In this document: positions 1 to 9,820 of the stretch, one piece after another
Position numbering within the stretch: position 1 is the stretch's first letter
How the letters are laid out: each line of letters starts with the position of its first letter
Assembly (NCBI GenBank): GCA_903813345.2
Contig: CAIIXF020000008.1
Span: 22,178,822 to 22,242,821 of the forward strand
DNA length: 64,000 bases
Direction of reading: 5' to 3'
DNA from: Owenia fusiformis
Lineage: Eukaryota; Annelida; Polychaeta; Sabellida; Oweniidae
Program-made: the position numbers and the translations under genes
The notes under the pieces: generated by a model
Seen by the model: the letters and a program-made list of their open reading frames with translations, nothing else
What the model was told of the DNA's origin: nothing
The model's database searches: none

Positions 1-856
1 TATGGGTATCATGATGTAAACGGGAAGTCGCCATGTTTGCAGTGAGCGTTCTTCATCCTTAATTTGCTTCTGCTTTAGATCATAAACATTCTGGCCATTA
101 CTACATGTCATTTCTTTAAAAATGTTATCAACTCTGGTTTTTATAAAATCTTGCTTCATTATCACCATACCCAATCTATCAGCCTCTTGTTCGGGAATCT
201 TCTCTGTGTGTATCCATTTGATATATCTCTGTAGTTCAATAGCTGTGTTGCAATTTTCCATTCCAGATTTATATATGATTAAATAAGTTACTCCTACTAT
301 GGGATATGCAAATTGGGCTGTTTTGTCAATCAGATTAATGGTAAATTCTGGTGTTATGGTCTGAAGAGATGACTCGAGGGCAGCATTTATTGTGTCAGTA
401 GTTGGCCTAACTGTTGTTCCTCTTTGATTAATGATACTGGCATATGTAAAGCCATACTGAACTGCTTCACTGACAGATATATACCCGATTGAGTAGGATG
501 TAGTTTGGACCAACCCTGATATTCCTGATGTCAAATGTCCGTAAGAAAATATTGCGCTTTTGTTCCAATGGACTGGCTCTTCGTTGTCACCCAGTCCTTC
601 CTTAAATGACCCATAATCTGAGTCCCATGATGCATCAAAGCTGGACAATGCACTTGTAAATAAATACGTTGTACCTGACTTATCAGCTCTAGCCATTGGT
701 TTGATTCTTGTGTGTTTGAGTGATATATTTGGGTTTGTCAGTTGTATTTCAGGGGCATCCCAAAATTCAAAAGTTCCATTATATATGCCAACGATAGCTG
801 CTCGGGAAAGTGTAAGAGACTTGATGCCTGGTATGTTAAAGGCGAGAACAACAGCT
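1..856 (-). CDS. PstS-like gene, exon 2 (partial, runs off left edge)
   Basis: Open reading frame of about 285 codons on the minus strand. It starts at a TTTAATTCCAG acceptor and has no stop before position 1. It encodes the second half of lobe 1, the hinge, lobe 2 and the C-terminal helices of a PstS-type domain. Key residues are the R-A-D-K-S-G-T-T phosphate loop and the AYPIVGVTYLI strand. The last ~27 residues lie beyond the PstS family end and turn hydrophobic. Confidence 0.85.
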
Positions 857-3522
857 CTGGAATTAAAGGAAAAGCATAGTATTAATTTAATCATGTTCTG
901 TAGTTATAGGACCTGTACACTAGTCACTTCATACATGTAGATTTTGCCAACAGGGAGCAAATACCACTAACTGATTATTTCTATTATGTAATGTTTAAAC
1001 TGATGAGTGCCTTGATAAAATATGTTTTGGTTGTTGGATTATAACTTCTCCACGAGTTTTTCTAATTGACTTTGAATCCTAATCATTAGCCCTTAAATAT
1101 GTCTGGATGTTATTTAATTAAAAAACAAATGAGGAATGAATAAAATACACTGGTGATCCACTCGATTACGTTCGTTTTGGTAACAAAATGTCGGATAGTC
1201 GAAGGTTCGATTTTTCTTTTCTCCTTATTTCACGTGTTGTAGGCAGAATTCCCACGACATTTTTATCACAAACGTGTGTCAGTATCACATTTTTAAGAAA
1301 ATGTACATATTTGCGAACAAATAGTTCAGAAGCCAACAGAATCGTCGATTTAATTCTTCACTTAAGTTACATAAATGGTATTTCGAAAAACAGTTAAGAT
1401 AAGCACTTTTAACCCATACCATTTATGTAACTTAGTCGAGCGGATCACCAGTGAAAATATATATATTTCAAAAATATATATTGCAATTGAATTTGATGTA
1501 CATGTATTCTTGAAAATGAATAATAAAAATGAATAATCCTATACGCAAGTATATGGCATTATTTTTGCTTCTTTATTCATTAAATTCAAATATATTCGAT
1601 ATATGAAATATTAATACTCGCTAAATCATTTTCCATTCGGTAAAAACGTTTATATGTTTGTTACAGCAAATTAAGTTTTCAAAATAGCCAATCACTTAAT
1701 ACTATGTGCATTAAATTACATATTTCATTCGCTAAATGATATGTTTTTGCGTAAATTGTTAAGGTAAGGTTAAGAGTAACACATTTCTATTTGAACCCTA
1801 CCAAAATAAGTTTGCCTATATTTACCGAATGGTTTATTTTTCTATGACATAGTTAATGCATTTTACCGAAAGCTAATTTGCTATTTACCGAATGCAATAA
1901 AGTAATATTCGATAACTTTCGTTGTTGTTCAATATTTTGTCACGTGACCTCGAGATTTGCAAAATGGCCGCGCAGCTATTCTACATCGTTCAAATATATC
2001 ACGTGACTGAAAGTCTCGTAAAGTATCGAAAAATAACGAAATTTATCGAATGTGGCATTCGGTATTTACCGAATATAAATAATTTAAATACCGAATGTAC
2101 AAATAATTAATTGAAATATACGTGCGTTAAGGAAAACAAATAGATTCGCTGCATCACACAAATACATGTACACTGTGTATAAATATCAAATGTGAATGCC
2201 AACACAAAGAACAAGTGAAACTATTTAGCGAATATAAATTGTATAGATTATTACATTCGATAAAATAAAAAACATTCGATAGATTTGGTAAATGTTTGGT
2301 AAATTGTTTGTTTTATTTGGTATTTATGGAATATTTAATGTACCAAATGAAGAAGCAGTTTAAACACCATACAAGTACATGTAATGTGTTAATGTGTTTG
2401 TCACATATCAAATGTAAAACATCTTTAGAATGTTATGTACTACTGTGTCGTTATATTATTTTTCTAAAAATTAAATAATGTTAGTTTGTTTACTGTTATA
2501 AATAACCATTATACTGTATTTAAAAACTGAATTAAAATTGGAATAGTCTATGTATTAGATTTGATAATTGAGAATACTTTTCATATCAACCAAATATTTA
2601 AAATATTACATTAAAAACTAATTTATCAAGTAAACTCATGTCTGAATGAAAAAAAACATTCAAAATCATTATGAAAATAAAAGCAAATAATATTATCTTA
2701 CAAATCAAAGAATTTATGAAAAACTAAAAACCAAACAATCTGAAAATACATGTTATTTATGAAAAAGAAATATAATTATATGAATTTCTTTATCTTAACA
2801 TTGAAACCAATACAATGAAATTAACTCACAAAACTTTTGTTTTATATGTTTACCTTTTCCAGAGCTAAATATAACATATATCTTGTAAATATTAGGTTCC
2901 ACTTGCAATGTTTATCACACTGAAATTTTGAATCATTGAACCATTTGTTTGATATAAAAAATTCATTCAAAAATTCAGCAGTATTGTAAAATTCAATTAT
3001 GAAAGTAGTGTTTTAAAATATGTGCAAAAATGTATCTTAAAACCCAAAATTACAGTTGTTAAAATTATAGTTGAAATATTGAAATAAAACTACATTTTGA
3101 AGAACAAAACTTTTCCTGAATACAACAAGGTTTTATTGAATTTGTATAGATGAATGAAGAAGAATAAGAAAGTATTACACTTAGATTATCAACAAATAAA
3201 CACCTTACCCAGCAAGAATTGGTATCATTTGTAAATTAGGGTATTCCCGTGAATCTTCATCTGTCAATACTGTATCAGATCCCACATAATCTACATCCTT
3301 CCCATCTAATCCTTTGATATGTTTTTTCCCTACTGAGCTACCCACACTCTCATAGATCATGTTTAAGTTGACAAAGTTTTGTCTGTATGTCTTGTATATA
3401 GCAATCCAGACATTATAAACTCTTGCTGGAAAAGAGGCTCCTGATCCTTGAAGATTAACATTCAGTTTTGATTCAATATCAAACAAGCAAAGCAAAAATA
3501 TGAAGCAGTGTGTGAGTCTCAT
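1..3522 (-). CDS. PstS-like phosphate-binding domain protein, exon 1A + exon 2 (partial gene)
   Basis: Secreted or membrane protein with a bacterial PstS-type periplasmic-binding fold, encoded by spliced eukaryotic exons. Exon 1A (3522-3209) joins exon 2 (856-1, open at the edge) through a GT donor and an AG acceptor; codon GG|A is restored, giving PILAG-AVVLAFN, which matches the PstS strand after the first ligand loop. Visible motifs are a hydrophobic N-terminus like a signal peptide (MRLTHCFIFLLCL), GSGASFP, ESVGSSVG, VDYVGSD, ARADKSGTTYLFTS, SGISGLV, IGYISVSEA and AYPIVGVTYLI. These cover most E. coli PstS phosphate contacts (T/S10, F11, S38, D56, R135, D137, S139-T141, from memory). After NGQNVY, where bacterial PstS ends, the frame continues through a charged stretch into WRLPVYIMIPI, possibly a membrane segment. 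An earlier in-frame ATG lies at 3543, but MRLT is shared by all three exon copies. Orthologue name unknown to me. Confidence 0.8.
857..3208. other. Intron of PstS-like gene: AT-rich, one MITE, TACCGAAT motif cluster
   Basis: No coding exon recognised. It holds a 306-bp MITE (1148-1453) and a stretch (about 1620-2290) dense in TTACCGAAT/ATTCGGTAA and ATTCGATA words in both orientations. The remainder is low-complexity AT-rich DNA. Confidence 0.5.
1148..1453. mobile_element. MITE with CACTGGTGATCC terminal inverted repeats
   Basis: The termini CACTGGTGATCC-A/G-CTCGA are inverted at both ends, flanked by AAAATA on each side (possible 6-bp target duplication, but AT-rich). An internal perfect inverted pair (1364-1381 and 1418-1435) would form an 18-bp stem. 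Confidence 0.6.
3209..3522 (-). CDS. PstS-like gene, alternative first exon 1A
   Basis: 314 nt from the shared ATG to the donor GCTGG|GTAAGG. It encodes a signal peptide and the first ~104 residues of the PstS-like domain. It differs from copies 1B and 1C mainly in the last ~28 codons, just after the ligand-binding Asp in GSD. Confidence 0.8.
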
Positions 3523-3577
3523 TGTTTCTATTGCTCTGTCCAATGTTTTACTTTATGAATGTTGTGTTGAATGTGTT

Positions 3578-3607
3578 TATATATAATTGCCTATCGCTGT
3601 GACGTCA
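3578..3607 (-). promoter_or_regulatory. TATA-like box plus CRE upstream of exon 1A
   Basis: Read on the minus strand, the palindromic CRE TGACGTCA (3607-3600) precedes a TATATAA-type box (about 3587-3578). These lie some 35-85 bp before the ATGs at 3543/3522. Spacing suits a core promoter with a CREB/ATF site. Function is inferred. Confidence 0.5.
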
Positions 3608-4288
3608 TTTTGAGTGAGAGTAATGTGATCTTTGGGTCTAATATATATTTTCCTTCTGATTTGTTAATTAGATCTTATTTCATAAATATTATATTTATTT
3701 ACCATTTACTGCTTCGTGTATCAATCTTCATTTGTGTAGTTTGGAGTAAAACCATGCCAATTTTACTTCCTGTAAATTGTCCCTAGGTTTAAAAAACTGG
3801 CATTGATTAACCGCCACCTACAGGTTCACACTTCATACAATAGGTAACAATAAGAAACAGCAAACAATTCAAATTTGAATGTGGAATCATCTTCGCTTTT
3901 ATTGAATAATTATGATTATAAATATTAAAAAGCCAGCAAAAAGTTCTAAATCTTTTTTTAGTCATACCTTCCCCAAACTTATGTAGGCGGCAAAGTATGC
4001 GTGAGAGTGCAGAACTGTAAGTCCTGGTGTTTGATAAGCAATATCTTTGATCTTACTTCTGAATCAACCTGTATATTTGTGTAAATTATCTTTTGTTTCA
4101 AGTGAAAGCAAAGGATATTTACAGTGAAGTATTCAACATTTACCCAAATTTGATAAGGCTTTATAAACATTCATTCAATATTCAATTACAGGTTAGAATA
4201 ATAAAATACATAACAAAACCTCTAAATGAAAGGAGAACAAGAATAAGAATGAATTATTTTGAAATCATGAAAGGAATGAACATCTTAC

Positions 4289-4602
4289 CCAGCAAGAATT
4301 GGTATCAATTGTAAATTGGGATGTTCCTGTAGTTCTATGTCTGTCAACTCCGAGTCAGATCCCGCATAATCTACATCCTTCCCATCTAATCCTTTGATAT
4401 GTTTTTTCCCTACTGAGCTACCCACACTCTCATAGATCATGTTTAAGTTGACAAAGTTTTGTCTGTATGTCTTGTATATAGCAATCCAGACATTATAAAC
4501 TCTTGCTGGAAAAGAGGCTCCTGATCCATGAAGATTAACATTCAGTTTTGATTCAATATCACACAAGCAAAGCAAAAATATGAAGCAGTTTGTAAGTCTC
4601 AT
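4289..4602 (-). CDS. PstS-like gene, alternative first exon 1B
   Basis: 314 nt with the same start, phase and donor (GG|GTAAGA) as exon 1A. It encodes MRLTNCFIFLLCL, GSGASFPARVYNVW, then AGSDSELTDIELQEHPNLQL. No separate exon 2 follows it before exon 1A, so it probably splices over 1A to the exon at 856-1. Alternatively it is a relic of a tandem gene copy that lost its 3' part. Confidence 0.7.
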
Positions 4603-4733
4603 TGTTTCTATTGCTCAGTACAATGTTTTTGTTGTGTCTGATCGGCTATGAAGCAGTTTGTGAATTTCATCGTTTCTATTGCTCAGTACAATGTTTTACT
4701 TTATGAATGTGGTGTGAGATATGTGCTTATGTG

Positions 4734-4761
4734 TTTATATATGCCTATTGCTGTGACGTCA
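4734..4761 (-). promoter_or_regulatory. TATA-like box plus CRE upstream of exon 1B
   Basis: The same arrangement as for exon 1A: TGACGTCA at 4761-4754 and a TATATA box at about 4743-4734. A local duplication places it about 130 bp from the ATG. Confidence 0.45.
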
Positions 4762-5441
4762 TTTTGAGTGAGAGTAATGTGATCTTTGGGTCTAATATAT
4801 AGTTTCCTTCTGATTTGTTAATTAGATTTTATTTCATAAATATTATATTTATTTACCATTTACTGCTTCGTGTATCAATCTTCATTTGTGTAGTTTGGAG
4901 TAAAACCATGCCAATTTTACTTCCTGTAAATTGTCCCTAGGTTTAAAAACTGGCTTTGATTAACCGCCACCTACAGGTTCACACTTCATACAATAGGTAA
5001 CAATAAGAAACAGCAAACAATTCAAATTTGAATGTGGAATCATCTTCGCTTTTATTGAATAATTATGATTATAGATATTAAAAAGCCAGCAAAAAGTTCT
5101 AAATCTTTTTTTAGTCATACCTTCCCCAAACTTATGTAGGCGGCAAAGTATGCGTGAGAGTGCAGAACTGTAAGTCCTGGTGTTTGATAAGCAATATCTT
5201 TGATCTTACTTCTGAATCAACCTGTATATTTGTGTAAATTATCTTTTGTTTCAAGTGAAAGCAAAGGATATTTACAGTGAAGTATTCAACATTTACCCAA
5301 ATCTGATAAGGCTTTATAAACATTCATTCGATATTCAATTACAGGTTAGAATAATAAAACACATAACAAAACCTCTAAATGAAAGGAGAACAAGAATAAG
5401 AATGAATTATTTTGAAATCATGAAAGGAATGAACATCTTAC

Positions 5442-5755
5442 CCAGCAAGAATTGGTATCAATTGTAAATTGGGATGTTCCTGTAGTTCTATGTCTGTCAA
5501 CTCCGAGTCAGATCCCGCATAATCTACATCCTTCCCATCTAATCCTTTGATATGTTTTTTCCCTACTGAGCTACCCACACTCTCATAGATCATGTTTAAG
5601 TTGACAAAGTTTTGTCTGTATGTCTTGTATATAGCAATCCAGACATTATAAACTCTTGCTGGAAAAGAGGCTCCTGATCCTTGAAGATTAACATTCAGTT
5701 TTGATTCAATATCACACAAGCAAAGCAAAAATATGAAGCAGTTTGTAAGTCTCAT
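5442..5755 (-). CDS. PstS-like gene, alternative first exon 1C
   Basis: 314 nt, nearly identical to exon 1B. The only residue difference I see is Gln instead of His in the N-V-N-L-Q/H-G segment. Donor and phase are intact. Unlike 1A and 1B, the sequence upstream (above 5760) diverges early and has no TGACGTCA box, so its own promoter is doubtful. Confidence 0.65.
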
Positions 5756-5871
5756 TGTTTCTATTGTTTAGTACATTGTTGTTTCTGATCGGCTATGTTG
5801 ATATATGACTGTCTTGACTGATGTTATCCATATTAGAAACACTGAATTTGTTTATTTGATGGATTGTGCAA

Positions 5872-6861
5872 ATTATTATGCCATCCAATGAAGTTTGTGG
5901 GGATATGGAGAACAGCTCTATCCGTCTGTCTGTCTATCTGTATGTCCATCCGTACGCCTGTCTGTCCATGCAGCAATAACTCAAATATAGTTGGAGCAAT
6001 ATTGTTTATATCTTATGTGTATATGCCACTTGAAAGTACTAGTTCTGCTCAAAAGTGGATTTTGGAAATGGTCACTTATTTTTTTATTCAAAATGGCTGC
6101 CATTTTTACAAGTTCTGCTCAAAAGCGGATTTTCGAAATGGCCACTTATTTTTAATCAAAATGGCCTCCATTTTTGTGTCAATTTTACAGTATTTTAGGT
6201 ACAATGTATAAAACTGTAATATTAAAATGTTTTAAAAGCCCAAAGTTAAAAGAATATTGATTAAGTTGAAAATCTAAATAATTAAAAGAACATGGTGGCC
6301 ATCTTGAAAAGTGTATGCCGTTACATGCTATTTTATGATTTTTGATATTACTGAAAAAATAGTAGAGTGATTTTGTTCATATTTGATATGTGAATAATCA
6401 TATGCATCTCACACTGTTTAAGGACACTTTGGCTAGTAGGCAGCAATTTTGAAAAATAGCCGGCCATTTTGAAAAATAGCTGCCATTTTAATATGGGCTA
6501 ATTTTATGTTTTTTACAATAACTCAAAAAGTAGCAGAGTGATTTTATTCATATTTGACATGTGAATATCCATATGCATGATTAGCTGCCTTATTACATGT
6601 TGGCTAGTAGCTAAGTAGTAAATTTTGAAAAATGGATGTGTTTTGTTTTACTTTTTTTCTCAAAAAATAATGGAGTAATTTTGTTTCTTTCTTTCGTATG
6701 ATAATTTGGCTAGTGAAGGGCCATTTTGAAACATATAGAATTTTTATATGTGTTCTTTTACGATGTTTGCTACATCTGAAAAAGTAGTGGAGGGATTTTG
6801 TAAAATAGCAGCCATGGATTTCGATGGGATTTGCTATGCCTTAGAATTGCTGTTATCTAGT
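5872..6861 (+). mobile_element. HINE/Helentron-like element, family A (copy 1, diverged)
   Basis: Starts with the family head (CCATCCAATGAAGTTTG..GGATATGG, a GTCY-type microsatellite). The body has blocks like 'AATGGCNGCCATTTT' and 'ACTCAAAAAGTAGCGGAG'. It ends with the family tail (GATGGGATTTGCTATGCC...GCTGTTATCTAGTT). Confidence 0.6.
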
Positions 6862-7029
6862 TTTGTTTTGTCCTTGTGCCATGATATAATTAGAAGGAAA
6901 ATATGAAGCAATCTAATAGGTCTCATTTTCTCTATCTGTCTTTATGGTTTTATTTTGTGTTTGAAAATGAGATATCGGATGTGCTTTAATTAACTATTCT
7001 GATCAACTAAGCTAGCTGTAGATATACTG

Positions 7030-7215
7030 TAGTAGATGCTTTGTCAGCTTGTCTGTTCATTTGTCTGGACTATAACTCAAATACCAAGAAACGGATATTG
7101 CACTTTCTTGAAATGGCAGCTGTTTGCATTCTGGATCAAATTTTAAGGCTCATCCATAATTTTCACATGGAACAATCTATTGCAAGGTTCAATTTTTTGG
7201 TTTGATTTATTTTGA
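7030..7215 (+). mobile_element. Family A element fragment
   Basis: A degraded head only: TGTCTGTTCATTTGTCTGG followed by ATAACTCAAATACC. No tail is recognised. Confidence 0.35.
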
Positions 7216-7784
7216 TAATGCTTGCTTGTGCCAAATTGGTAGTTATTTTTTATTTATATGGCGGTGCGATCTTTGGTTATATGAGAGTACAACCCTTCCC
7301 ATCATTCACTTGGGTATTAAGTGGGGAATCATACATAATGAAGTTGATGAGGTATGTATATCATACCTCAAGTTATGTGGTTAAAAATGATTATAAGAAG
7401 ATTCCCATTAGCTATTCAATTCAATAATTATATATTCTATAAAATATTGGTTGAAAAGTGTGTACCAAACAAAAGTTAGCAGAGAGTTTACTGAATACAT
7501 CAATTTGATATAAAAATAACATATTTGTTAAACATATGGAATGCATGTTAAATTATTTTATATTTTGAGCTTGTTTTTGAAAATAAAAGTTTGTTTGGAA
7601 TAAAAAAGACTCCTGAAAGCAATGAAACTTCAAATGTAAAGAAAATATATAGAATGACAGAGCCATCCAAGTAAATAGAAAACTTGGAAATTGTTTTCAA
7701 AATGATAATGATAAGTCCTACCATTAGGTATGAGCAAAATGTTAATTTTTAAAAAGGCCAGGTTTTGCAAACCATAATTTAAGA

Positions 7785-7985
7785 ATTGTTAAAGGGAGAC
7801 ACAGAAAAAATTGCACTAAACAGAATTTGTCAAATTTGCAATTAGGGGGAAGTACTGTAGAGGATGAAAGACATTTTCTTCTTTTATGTGATGGATATAA
7901 AGAATGTAGATATGAATTTTTAATAATTAAGTTTTATTGACTCATGTCAAATGAAGAAAAATATAAGTTTTTAATGACTTCTGGG
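7785..7985 (+). pseudogene. LINE-type retrotransposon ORF2 C-terminal remnant
   Basis: One frame reads KGRHRKNCTKQN, then VEDERHFLLLCDGYKECRYE, a stop, then LMSNEEKYKFLM. The 'EDE-x-HFLL-x-C-x-x-Y-x-x-x-R' pattern is typical of the zinc-finger tail after the reverse transcriptase of non-LTR elements. Stops and missing upstream domains show it is dead. Confidence 0.5.
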
Positions 7986-8008
7986 GATTATGAAGTATTG
8001 ATAGGATG

Positions 8009-8376
8009 ATGGTCTGGAATAATATTGTCTTCTCTCGTGTCTATCAACGTGATTTGCGAAAGTCGGTTTGTTCTGTTATGAAATCAAAAAATTTAGTCAG
8101 AACTTCACAAAACCTTTTGATATTTTTATTTTTAAAACATGAATGAAGAAAATTCCATGATTTCACTTCCAAAACAGTTTTGTTTTTATTATTACTATAC
8201 AGAGATCTATGCCAGATGATATCATAAATTAACAAAGAGCTCATTCAGCATGACACTTATGTAATATTTATTATAGTTTCCTCTTACATCTAAATTAGAT
8301 GTAGTTATGTTAGCGGCAAGACTTTCGCAAGTCATATTGACAGACATGAGAGTTGACACAATCATTCCAGACCCTC
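8009..8376. mobile_element. Foldback/MITE-like element with ~55-bp inverted arms
   Basis: The arm at 8009-8067 (GGTCTGGAAT...TTGCGAAAGTC) is repeated in reverse complement, with mismatches, at 8321-8376. It begins within the end of the LINE remnant. Class unknown. Confidence 0.5.
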
Positions 8377-8399
8377 ATTGCATTAATCTCCATGACTAC

Positions 8400-9694
8400 T
8401 AACTGCACCACTGATGAATATAGATTGATACACTCTTAAACTAACACTATTATATTTCGGTACATACGTTTGCTCTAGAAAGAAATTAATACCAATACAG
8501 ATAAATGTGTGTATGCATTATTGGGCATGATGTATTTCCCAAAGATTTCAAAAACGCCATTCACTAAAAGGAGCTCAAAATTACATTTATTTGAATACTG
8601 CATGATCAAGAATCACTCATAATTCAGTCAAGTGGAAATTCGAAATAAACCTAATAGCAGCCTTTTTCAAATGTGTTTTCATTGTTGTATTATCTAGAAG
8701 TATATATTATTACATGTCTCATGCCTCAGAGAAACTTGAGTGGAAAACGACTAAGCTTGTATTTGTGAATGAAATTTTCAGCTAGTGGCTACAGGGTTCA
8801 ACCGAGTGGCTTTATCAGGCCTCCTAGACTTCCATCAATGTGAACATCAGTTCTGAGCTGGCGAACTAAGTTCCTTGCGCTCGAACCACGATTCTCACAT
8901 CACGAACGTGAAATCTTTAGTCACACACCACCATTTCCTCGCTCCCGAACGTATTTCTCCACTCACGAACAGAGATCTGATTCTAGATTTGATAAACTTG
9001 TAAAGGAATTATATAATTGTATGTGCATAAATAACATCACCTTGATCTTAGATTCAGAATGAATCCACATTTTCTGAGTAAACAAAAAAATGCTTATGAT
9101 ATTCTCAAAGTTAAGATATCATTTCACAAAACTTTATAAGTGTGACTGCTGGTGAAACGAATATTTGGACACTTTTGATTGGTTCCATGTAAACACAGTT
9201 TGATGACATCAAAATAAGCATTTGCATCCAAGGTGGAAGTTGAAGATGAATGAGATTTAGTTTTGTAAAGAGCAATTTGTCATGGAATGACATCTATTGA
9301 GTCAATAAAAGTTTTATACATGTATAAGTATTGAACTCACTGCAGTTTATGTGTTGTCTGATCTTTTTTTACCCGATTTAATTGTTCCTGAGTTGGACTG
9401 AGTGATTTTTGTGCATGTCACAGATCAATCATAAAATAATGTTTGGAAGAACTATATTCATACAATGGGACCAAATGTGTATAATTAAAGAGATCTCAGA
9501 GATAACCTTTTATCACACCCACATTTGTGTGCTATCGTGATTGTTAAATATATATATTATGGTTATTATCACACCCTAAAGGTGTATGCTGTATTTTAAT
9601 TGATATCACACTGTTTGGTTCTTATTGTCATTATTGTCACATGCTTAGGTTCTATGATATTTTTGTCATTAATCTATGTTCTTGTTATTTGCAG
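8400..9694. other. Non-coding stretch before first visible XPO5 exon
   Basis: I looked for the XPO5 exon that should precede position 9695 and found none here. The sequence is AT-rich with no recognisable element. Confidence 0.4.
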
Positions 9695-9820
9695 ATGTTG
9701 GGGAGCTATACTTACCCTATGTGGCTGTCATTCTTGCGTCATGAGCAGATGAAGATGGACCCATTGTTCCTCTCTTACATTCCAAGGCTCGTTCAAACAT
9801 GTAGTCAAGATCTGCGCAAG
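9695..9820 (+). CDS. XPO5: XPO5 exon a (first visible)
   Basis: TTTGCAG acceptor, AAG|GTGAGT donor, 42 codons, phase 0 to 0: MLGSYTYPMWLSFLRHEQ...SQDLRK. The initial ATG here is internal to the family alignment, not the true start. Confidence 0.88.

Larger units (their letters stand above)
3205..5760 (-). repeat. Tandem triplication of the PstS-like first-exon cassette
   Basis: Three direct copies of exon 1 plus flanks. B and C are offset by 1153 bp, A and B by 1080 bp. The inter-exon DNA is also duplicated and nearly identical (for example around 3790-4280 and 4940-5437), so the duplications are recent or homogenised. Copy B has a short extra duplication in its 5' flank (about 4615-4695). 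Confidence 0.9.

Noticed and set aside
8760-8880. Candidate upstream XPO5 exon after TTTTCAG
   Set aside because: The translation (LVATGFNRVALSGLL then stop) has no match to the XPO5 N-terminal third and no suitable donor.
9530-9640. Small palindromes around TATCACACC, considered as an RNA switch
   Set aside because: Short, AT-rich and close to a splice acceptor; no known class fits.
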